Shown in pieces: positions 1 to 4,626 of a DNA stretch of 6,122 bases. Within the stretch, counting starts at the first letter, position 1. The number at the start of each line of letters is the position of its first letter. The position numbers and the translations under genes were made by a program. The notes below the pieces were generated by a model. That model was not told the DNA's origin, made no database searches, and worked only from the letters and a program-made list of their open reading frames with translations. Source of the DNA: DATLBY01 sp035526665 (GTDB lineage: Bacteria > Acidobacteriota > Terriglobia > Bryobacterales > Bryobacteraceae); contig DATLBY010000215.1 in the NCBI GenBank assembly GCA_035526665.1, forward strand, positions 1-6,122, given 5' to 3'.

Positions 1-684
1 AGTATCTTGATCTCGGGCGGCACCGGCGCCGGGAAGACCACCTTTCTGAACGTCCTGTCAAAGTTTATCCCTTCCTCCGAGCGTCTCGTCACCATTGAAG
101 ATGCGGCGGAGTTGCAGTTGGCGCAGGAGAACATTGTCCGGCTGGAGACACGCCCGCCCAATGTGGAGGGCCAAGGCGCGGTCCGGCAGCGGCAACTACT
201 GATTAACAGCCTCCGCATGCGACCCGACCGCATTATTGTGGGTGAGGTCCGCGGAGATGAGGCGTTCGACATGCTCCAGGCGATGAACACAGGTCATGAG
301 GGATCAATGACTACTATTCACGCCAACACGCCCAGGGACGCGGTTTCCCGGCTCGAGTCGATGGTCGCCATGGCGGGAATCAATCTGCCGGATCGCGCCG
401 TGCGTCAACAGATCACGTCGGCGATTTCTATTATCGTGCAGGTGTCGCGGATGAGTGACGGCAGCAGAAAAGTAGTGGCGATTTCAGAGATTACCGGGAT
501 GGACGAGAACGTGATCAGCATGCAGGACATTTTCTCGTTTGTTAGAAAGGGGATCGGACCAAATGGAAAGGTGGTCGGCACGTTCCAGCCCAGCCGGATT
601 CGGCCGAAGTTTCTCGAGCGCTTGCGCGTGGCTGGCATCCTGCTGCCCGCTGAACTGTTTGAGCGTACGCTAGAGGTCAATTGA
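1..684 (+). CDS. cpaF: CpaF/TadA-type Tad pilus secretion ATPase, C-terminal half (5' end outside window)
   Basis: This is the hexameric cytoplasmic ATPase that powers Tad pilus assembly at the inner membrane. The frame is open from base 1 (227 visible residues), so the TTG at 7 is not the true start, and the N-terminal part of a protein usually about twice this long is missing at the window edge. Counting from the Leu at base 7, the visible motifs are a Walker A P-loop GGTGAGKTT (residues 4-12), an Asp box TIEDAAEL (29-36), a Walker B region RIIVGEVRGDEA (75-86) and a His box GHEGSMTTIHAN (96-107). All are standard for the CpaF branch of the T2SSE/GspE superfamily. The next gene, tadB, starts 22 bases after the stop, which fits the usual cpaF-tadB-tadC order. 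Nothing in the visible part looks degraded. An archaeal-type or T4SS VirB11-like ATPase is much less likely given the neighbours. Confidence 0.96.
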   Translation, partial: SILISGGTGAGKTTFLNVLSKFIPSSERLVTIEDAAELQLAQENIVRLETRPPNVEGQGAVRQRQLLINSLRMRPDRIIVGEVRGDEAFDMLQAMNTGHEGSMTTIHANTPRDAVSRLESMVAMAGINLPDRAVRQQITSAISIIVQVSRMSDGSRKVVAISEITGMDENVISMQDIFSFVRKGIGPNGKVVGTFQPSRIRPKFLERLRVAGILLPAELFERTLEVN

Positions 685-706
685 TCCGGGCCGGAGTAAC
701 AAAGAT

Positions 707-1678
707 ATGGGCTTAATTCTTGCATTTGTTTTTATCGCCGTGTTTGTCGTCGTCGTACTGATCATGGCGGCGCTTGGAACAGGCGCTACGCAGCAGACCA
801 AGCAAGCCATGGCGATGCTGGATTCCGCGCTGGCTACCACGGGAGTGGGTTCGGATGACGAGGTGTTGGACATTCGGCGCCAGGAGTTGCTGAGTTCCAT
901 TCCGTGGTTAAACCGCTGCCTGATTAAACTGGACCTCGCGCCAAAACTGCGCGGGATTCTAAACCAGGGAGAGGTCAAGTGGACGGTGGGAGGATTGCTG
1001 CTGATGTCCGCGGGCTGCTTTGTGTTCGCTGCCTATGCTGTCTATTTGCGGACTGATTCAACCTTTCTGGCCCTGGTCTTGGGGTCAGCGGCGGCCTCTG
1101 TTCCGTTTCTGTATGTACTTCGGAAACGCGCCAAGCGATTTGAGCGATTCGAAGCGCACCTGCCGGATGCGCTGGATCTGATCGTGGGTGCTCTCCGCGC
1201 GGGACATAGCTTGATTTCCGCTATCGGAATCGTAGCCCGCGAAGCGGCCGACCCAATCCGCCGCGAGTTCCGTATGTGTTTCGATGAGCAGAACTTCGGG
1301 GTCGAGTTTCGTGTCGCGATGCTGAATCTGGTGGCCCGGGTCCCCGTGCAGGATCTTCGGATTGTAGTGACAGCGATGTTGATTCAAAAGGAGTCCGGAG
1401 GAAACCTGGCGGAAGTGCTCGAAAAAGTCGGGCAGATCATCCGCGACCGCTACCGGCTGAAGAGACAGATTCGCGTCCACACTGCGCAAGGCAGGCTCAC
1501 GGGCTGGATCCTGTCAGTGCTCCCAGTCGTGTTGGGGCTTGGCATGTACCTGATGAATCCGAAACACATGAGTGTTCTCTGGGAGCGGCCAATCGGGATC
1601 AAAATGATCTACTCTTCCATCGTGATGACCTGTATCGGAGCTTTGGTGATTCGCAAAATCATCCGCATCCGTGTTTGA
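707..1678 (+). CDS. tadB: TadB, inner-membrane platform protein of the Tad pilus
   Basis: TadB is a GspF-related (T2SSF) polytopic membrane protein that pairs with TadC and couples CpaF to pilin extrusion. The 323-residue length is normal for the family. Hydrophobic segments lie at about residues 2-23, 94-114, 117-137, 266-283 and 300-316. The cytoplasmic T2SSF domain lies between the third and fourth (about 148-258). It contains the family-typical stretch HLPDALDLIVGALRAGHSL (151-169), followed by QKESGGNLAEVLEKV (227-241) and a basic RDRYRLKRQIR segment ahead of the C-terminal membrane pair. The ATG at 707 is chosen because GGAG at 693-696 lies 10 bases upstream and the N-terminal membrane helix starts at once. 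The stop codon TGA (1676-1678) overlaps the ribosome binding site of tadC, so the two are almost certainly on one transcript. The family call is firm; details of topology are inferred. Confidence 0.95.
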   Translation: MGLILAFVFIAVFVVVVLIMAALGTGATQQTKQAMAMLDSALATTGVGSDDEVLDIRRQELLSSIPWLNRCLIKLDLAPKLRGILNQGEVKWTVGGLLLMSAGCFVFAAYAVYLRTDSTFLALVLGSAAASVPFLYVLRKRAKRFERFEAHLPDALDLIVGALRAGHSLISAIGIVAREAADPIRREFRMCFDEQNFGVEFRVAMLNLVARVPVQDLRIVVTAMLIQKESGGNLAEVLEKVGQIIRDRYRLKRQIRVHTAQGRLTGWILSVLPVVLGLGMYLMNPKHMSVLWERPIGIKMIYSSIVMTCIGALVIRKIIRIRV

Positions 1679-1687
1679 GGAGTATCT

Positions 1688-2602
1688 ATGGGCGTCGTAT
1701 TCTTTACTTTTATCGCAGTTTTTTGCCTGATTATCAGCGCGGGCGCCCTCGTGTTTTATCGCGAGGCAATGATGAAACGCCTGGCCGGCGTCGTCTCACC
1801 TGACGTCTCTGAACAATTAACCGGCATGGAGCGAGTGCGCGCCGCAGGCGTGTCTATCGGAACCTTGGTGGAGCCGTTGGAACGGGTCTTGCCCAGGACA
1901 GCGGAAGAAACGTCGGTGGTGCAGACCAGGCTAATACGCGCCGGCTACCGCCAAGATTCGCACCTTAAGATGTTCTATGCCGCCAAGGTGCTCGTCCCGG
2001 TCGCGCTCGCTGTTTTGGTGACTATCACAGGAGTGTACGAGTGGGGAGCGTTCTTTGTGTATACAGTGGCTGCGGGGCTCGGGTTTTTGGCTCCGGATTT
2101 TTGGCTGGGTAACCGGATCGCCGCGCGGCAGCTTGAGATCCGTTTGGGCCTCCCGGAGGTACTGGATTTCATGGTCATTTGTATCGAAGCAGGGCTCTCA
2201 CTCGATCAGGCAGCGCTGCGTACCGCCGATGAGTTGCGCCTCGGCCAGCCTGCGCTCAGTGATGAACTCGGGCTGGTGAATCTGGAACAGCGTGCCGGCC
2301 GTGCCCGCGCGGATGCCTGGAAACATCTCGCCGAGCGTACCGATATCGACGCGGTACGAGCGCTGACCGCCCTGATTGTACAAGTGGACCAGTTTGGGAG
2401 TAGTATTGCAAAGGCATTACGAGTACACGCGGAAACGCTGCGCACGCAACGGCGGCAGCAAGCCGAGGAACAGGCCGCCAAGACGGCTGTGAAACTGGTG
2501 TTTCCACTGGTGCTGTTCATCTTCCCGTCGATATTCGTTGTGGTGCTTGGTCCGGCGATGATCATCTTGCTGGAGTCGTTCGAAAAGTATTTGCTTACAT
2601 AA
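1688..2602 (+). CDS. tadC: TadC, second inner-membrane platform protein of the Tad pilus
   Basis: This T2SSF-family membrane protein acts with TadB as the platform above the CpaF ATPase. It has 304 residues, the usual size. Hydrophobic segments are at about residues 3-24, 100-117, 121-139 and 270-296. The cytoplasmic domain begins with GLPEVLDFMVICIEAGLSLD (154-173), the TadC version of the T2SSF signature. It ends with a charged, Gln/Glu-rich helix (about 250-266) leading into KTAVKLVFPLVLFIFP (265-280), also typical of TadC. Its order after tadB confirms the assignment. The ATG at 1688 is preceded by GAGGAG at 1677-1682, which sits across the tadB stop codon, so translation of tadC is probably coupled to that of tadB. 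The stop TAA is followed by an A-rich spacer carrying the strong ribosome binding site of the following small ORF. Confidence 0.95.
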   Translation: MGVVFFTFIAVFCLIISAGALVFYREAMMKRLAGVVSPDVSEQLTGMERVRAAGVSIGTLVEPLERVLPRTAEETSVVQTRLIRAGYRQDSHLKMFYAAKVLVPVALAVLVTITGVYEWGAFFVYTVAAGLGFLAPDFWLGNRIAARQLEIRLGLPEVLDFMVICIEAGLSLDQAALRTADELRLGQPALSDELGLVNLEQRAGRARADAWKHLAERTDIDAVRALTALIVQVDQFGSSIAKALRVHAETLRTQRRQQAEEQAAKTAVKLVFPLVLFIFPSIFVVVLGPAMIILLESFEKYLLT

Positions 2603-2610
2603 AAACAAAA

Positions 2611-2617
2611 AAGGAGA
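2611..2617 (+). promoter_or_regulatory. Strong Shine-Dalgarno site for the 30-codon ORF
   Basis: AAGGAGA lies in an A-rich spacer 6 bases before the ATG at 2624. It is among the closest matches to the anti-Shine-Dalgarno sequence in the window, and it has no purpose unless the short ORF after it is translated. It also decides the start: the internal ATG at 2636 would be too far away. Confidence 0.75.
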
Positions 2618-2623
2618 ACACCC

Positions 2624-2716
2624 ATGGATCCAACTATGATTCGCATCATCGCAGGCATTGCCGCTGTCGTGGTCCTGCTGATTCTGATTCAGCGCAGGCG
2701 GAAGCATGTCCGCTAG
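2624..2716 (+). CDS. 30-residue single-pass membrane microprotein, function unknown
   Basis: I do not recognise this protein. The reading frame runs from ATG 2624 to TAG 2714-2716 and encodes 30 residues: a short N-terminus MDPTMIR, a hydrophobic Ile/Ala/Val/Leu stretch at about residues 8-22, then QRRRKHVR at the C-terminus. By the positive-inside rule the basic tail should be cytoplasmic and the N-terminus extracytoplasmic. Translation is supported by AAGGAGA at 2611-2617 with 6-base spacing. The ORF starts 21 bases after the tadC stop and ends 23 bases before a hairpin, so it would be the last gene of the tadB-tadC transcript. It lacks the Gly-xxxx-Glu-Tyr/Phe processing motif of Flp pilins, so it is not an obvious pilin. 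It could be a small partner or stabiliser of the TadB/TadC/CpaF platform, but that is inferred only from position. Too short for confident homology, it may be missing from automatic annotations. Confidence 0.6.
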   Translation: MDPTMIRIIAGIAAVVVLLILIQRRRKHVR

Positions 2717-2739
2717 CTGATTGCAGCGTTGCTCTATCG

Positions 2740-2766
2740 GAGGAGCCGGCTAGATAACGGCTCCTC
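2740..2766 (+). terminator. Hairpin, possible weak intrinsic terminator after the tadC module
   Basis: GAGGAGCCG (2740-2748) and CGGCTCCTC (2758-2766) form a perfect 9-bp GC-rich stem with a 9-base loop. A moderately T-rich stretch, GGTCTTAATCTT (2767-2778), follows instead of a clean U-tract, so termination may be partial. The hairpin lies in the only gap above 100 bases in the window, between the motor genes and the DUF192/PilZ/TadE module. It could instead be an mRNA-processing or stabilising element that sets different transcript levels for the two halves of one operon. Confidence 0.5.
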
Positions 2767-2823
2767 GGTCTTAATCTTGGAATCGCACGAAAAACGGGAA
2801 GTTAAGGGAGGCGGGGTGTTGGG

Positions 2824-3249
2824 TTGGTGTTACGCATGAAAGACACGATGTGTGTGTTCAATCGCACTCGAGAATCGTTCTTAAGCCTGAGCGTCACCCG
2901 GGCGGAAACGCATCTGGCGCGTTTGAAAGGGCTGATTGGAAAAGTGTCTTTGAAATCGGATGAGGCGCTCTGGACGATTCCCTGCCAGGGAATCCACACG
3001 GTCGGCTTATTATTCCCGATTGATCTGGTTTACCTGGATGCCGACAATAGGGTCATTCACTTGATAGAGAATTTGGGGACGTTCCGTTTCAGTCCGATCC
3101 TGCGGGAGAGCGCGAGTGTATTACAGCTGCGTACCCGGACGATTTTTTCCTCGAATACGCAAATAGGGGATGAGTTGCTGATTTGTTCGCCCAATGAGAT
3201 TCAAGAGTTGTGTACTATCCGAAAGGCCGGACAAATTTCCGGGTCTTAA
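2824..3249 (+). CDS. DUF192-family protein in the Tad locus
   Basis: The protein resembles the DUF192 family (small beta-rich domain, no established biochemical function). From the TTG start it has 141 residues. Recognisable parts are ARLKGLIGK (32-40, the family's R.rGLmg segment), PCQGIHTVGL (53-62) in place of the usual FWMKNT-like stretch, PIDLVYLDADNRVIH (66-80, matching ipLDvvflD..grVv), and IGDELLI (114-120, the C-terminal GD motif). Many DUF192 proteins have a signal peptide; none is visible here, so this one is probably cytoplasmic. The start is uncertain. In-frame candidates are TTG 2824, GTG 2827, ATG 2836 and ATG 2848. The purine-rich AGGGAGGCGGGG (2805-2816) best serves TTG 2824 or GTG 2827, while ATG 2836 has poor spacing. 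An in-frame stop at 2803-2805 limits extension. It lies 27 bases before the PilZ gene, suggesting co-transcription. A role in pilus control is inferred only from position. Confidence 0.8.
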   Translation: MVLRMKDTMCVFNRTRESFLSLSVTRAETHLARLKGLIGKVSLKSDEALWTIPCQGIHTVGLLFPIDLVYLDADNRVIHLIENLGTFRFSPILRESASVLQLRTRTIFSSNTQIGDELLICSPNEIQELCTIRKAGQISGS

Positions 3250-3276
3250 GGCGTGTAACTAAGAGGTGCATACGCG

Positions 3277-3699
3277 ATGGGTTTGTTCAATTCGGTGAAA
3301 GACAGTCTGCAGGGTGTTGGCAACCGGCGGCGAGCTCCGAGACTGACAGATCCGCGTGTTCTGTCCTACTACTGGAACGGTGCGCAGCCGGTGCCGCACC
3401 GCCTGCGGGATGTGAGCCGGAACGGCGCCTACATCTATGCTGCTGAGCGTTGGTATCTGGGGACAATCCTTCAACTTACACTGGAGGCGGACACGAAAGG
3501 CCAAACCGCCGAAGCGCCAAGCGATCCGGCGCCTTCCGTAGATCCAGCGTCTTCAGTGACGCTGTGGGCAAAAGTAATCCGCTACGGCGCAGACGGAATT
3601 GGCGTGGAATTTATGTTCCCGAAGGTTGGTCAGAAGAAACAGTTAGAGGCATTATTGATGGAAGCAAGCGTACAGCCTGGAGAAATAAAAAATGAGTAG
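3277..3699 (+). CDS. PilZ-domain protein, probable c-di-GMP receptor of the Tad locus
   Basis: PilZ domains bind cyclic di-GMP and switch partner proteins that control motility, adhesion or polysaccharide export. This 140-residue protein shows both ligand-binding motifs: RxxxR at residues 18-22 (RRAPR) and DxSxxG at 45-50 (DVSRNG). They are followed by the expected beta strands and a WAKVIRYGADGIGVEFMF segment (97-114) typical of the end of the barrel. There is no signal peptide or membrane segment, so it is cytoplasmic. Residues about 72-93 form a Pro/Ala/Ser-rich insertion between strands, making the protein somewhat longer than a minimal PilZ domain. The ATG at 3277 has AAGAGG at 3261-3266, 10 bases upstream. 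The gene overlaps the first tadE by 8 bases (3692-3699), so synthesis of receptor and pseudopilin is probably coupled. c-di-GMP binding is likely from the intact motifs; regulation of this pilus is inferred from location. Confidence 0.88.
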   Translation: MGLFNSVKDSLQGVGNRRRAPRLTDPRVLSYYWNGAQPVPHRLRDVSRNGAYIYAAERWYLGTILQLTLEADTKGQTAEAPSDPAPSVDPASSVTLWAKVIRYGADGIGVEFMFPKVGQKKQLEALLMEASVQPGEIKNE

Positions 3700-4186
3700 C
3701 CCCCGTCGCCGGGAGCAGGGGCAGTCGCTCATTGAGTTCGCCCTGACTCTCCCGCTCATTCTGTTGCTCATTGTGAATGCGGTAAATTTTGGTAGCTTTC
3801 TCTTTGCGTATATCACCGTCGCCAACGCGGCGCGGGCTGGGGCGGAATATTCTCTCATTGGGGGGGCAATGCCGGGCTACCCTAGTACTCCCTCTGCGGC
3901 CCAAGTGACAGCGCTGGTGACCAATGATGTAGTGTCGCTTCCCAACAAAGCCAGCTTGGCGGTCCGCGTCTGTACGGTGAATAATGCGGCTCCTGTATGT
4001 GTGGGAACAGGTTCCGGCACAACACCTACCGACCCGGAACCGAGTAATTACGTGTTGACCGCGGTGGACGTCACTTATACTTATCAGCCGTTTGTCCCGC
4101 TGTGGAGCTTTCCTTCACTGGGCATTTATGCGACCCTTCCGCCGACTACGATTCACCGCACGGCTTCGATGAGGAGAATGCAATGA
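3692..4186 (+). CDS. tadE: TadE-family pseudopilin, first copy
   Basis: TadE-like proteins are minor, prepilin-like subunits needed for Tad pilus assembly. They are anchored by one N-terminal helix with the rest outside the cytoplasm. This 164-residue protein starts with a basic leader MSSPRRREQG. It continues with QSLIEFALTLPLILLLIV, so a prepilin peptidase could cut after Gly10, leaving Glu at +5 and Phe at +6, as in the G/xxxxEY-type motif of Tad pseudopilins. The hydrophobic helix covers about residues 13-40 and leads into AYITVANAARAGAEYSLIGG (39-58), the conserved TadE region (pfam TadE). Cys94 and Cys103 in the outer domain may form a disulfide. The ATG at 3692 has GGAG at 3679-3682 and lies inside the end of the PilZ gene; its own stop overlaps the start of the next tadE. 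A run of seven G (3860-3866) lies in the coding sequence. Confidence 0.93.
   Translation: MSSPRRREQGQSLIEFALTLPLILLLIVNAVNFGSFLFAYITVANAARAGAEYSLIGGAMPGYPSTPSAAQVTALVTNDVVSLPNKASLAVRVCTVNNAAPVCVGTGSGTTPTDPEPSNYVLTAVDVTYTYQPFVPLWSFPSLGIYATLPPTTIHRTASMRRMQ
4171..4176 (+). promoter_or_regulatory. Ribosome binding site that sets the start of the second tadE
   Basis: GAGGAG lies 6 bases before ATG 4183. It selects this start over the in-frame ATG at 4102, which would add 27 residues of unrelated sequence ahead of the basic leader and bury the prepilin motif. Confidence 0.8.
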
Positions 4187-4626
4187 ACCGGGTCCCGCGC
4201 CGCCGTGGCGGCACCCGCGGCAGCACACTGGTGGAATTCGCGCTGTGTGGATTCCTTCTCATCATTACGCTCCTCTCCGTCGTCGAGATTTCCCGTATGG
4301 TACTGGTGTATACCACGGTCACAAACGCGGCCCGCGCAGGAGCGCGTTACGCCATCGTCCATGGCGCGTTGCGCACGGGGGGAGGCACAAATGGTCCGAG
4401 TGGGCCCGGAAATGACCCGCCGGAGGTCGTTCAGGTCGTGAAGAACTTTGCTACCGCCGGACCGCTGGATCTTACGAAGCTCACCATCAAGGTCACATAT
4501 TTCGGGGGAAACGCGATAGGAAACTCTGTCAATGTGGGCGTCTCGTATGCCTACGATCCCATGATCGGCTATCTTCCTCTTGGCGTCCCATTGTCCAGCG
4601 AGTCACGAGGGGTCATCGTTTTCTAA
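4183..4626 (+). CDS. TadE-family pseudopilin, second copy (TadE/TadF equivalent)
   Basis: This is a second TadE-like minor subunit of 147 residues, directly after the first. The leader MNRVPRRRGGTRG is strongly basic. Cleavage after Gly13 would leave STLVEF, again with Glu at +5 and Phe at +6. The membrane helix covers about residues 16-43. It is followed by VYTTVTNAARAGARYAIVHG (42-61), which closely parallels the first copy (AYITVANAARAGAEYSLIGG), so the two look like diverged tandem paralogues. The outer domain is short, Gly-rich near residues 66-77 and without cysteines, unlike the first copy. The start ATG 4183 overlaps the upstream stop as ATGA and has GAGGAG at 4171-4176. The stop overlaps the tadG start as TAATG. 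In classical Tad loci the tadE-tadF pair sits just before tadG, so this copy may play the TadF role; sequence alone does not separate the two names. Confidence 0.9.
   Translation: MNRVPRRRGGTRGSTLVEFALCGFLLIITLLSVVEISRMVLVYTTVTNAARAGARYAIVHGALRTGGGTNGPSGPGNDPPEVVQVVKNFATAGPLDLTKLTIKVTYFGGNAIGNSVNVGVSYAYDPMIGYLPLGVPLSSESRGVIVF

Noticed and set aside
7..9. TTG at 7 as the start of the ATPase gene
   Set aside because: The frame is open to base 1 and the Walker A motif follows within a few residues, whereas CpaF proteins have a long N-terminal domain before it. The gene is cut by the window edge.
1085..1489. 134-codon open frame on the minus strand within tadB
   Set aside because: It lies wholly inside a firmly identified tadB, has no recognisable domain, and is best explained as a shadow of the coding strand.
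2624..2716. Microprotein read as a small Flp pilin
   Set aside because: It lacks the Gly/xxxx-Glu-Tyr/Phe processing site and the length of Flp pilins, and its basic residues are mainly at the C-terminus rather than in an N-terminal leader.
2777..2805. Possible sigma-70-type promoter before the DUF192 gene (TTGGAA, 17-base spacer, AGTTAA)
   Set aside because: The -35-like box is fair but the -10 position matches the consensus at only two of six bases. A promoter in this gap is plausible but not shown by the sequence.
3210..3446. 78-codon + strand ORF bridging the DUF192 and PilZ genes
   Set aside because: It overlaps both real genes in another frame, has no domain signal, and reads as Arg/Ala/Cys-rich out-of-frame sequence.
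4102..4182. Upstream ATG extension of the second tadE
   Set aside because: The extra 27 residues read through the other frame of the first tadE, lack pilin-leader character, and would bury the basic leader. ATG 4183 has a good ribosome binding site and the typical ATGA overlap.
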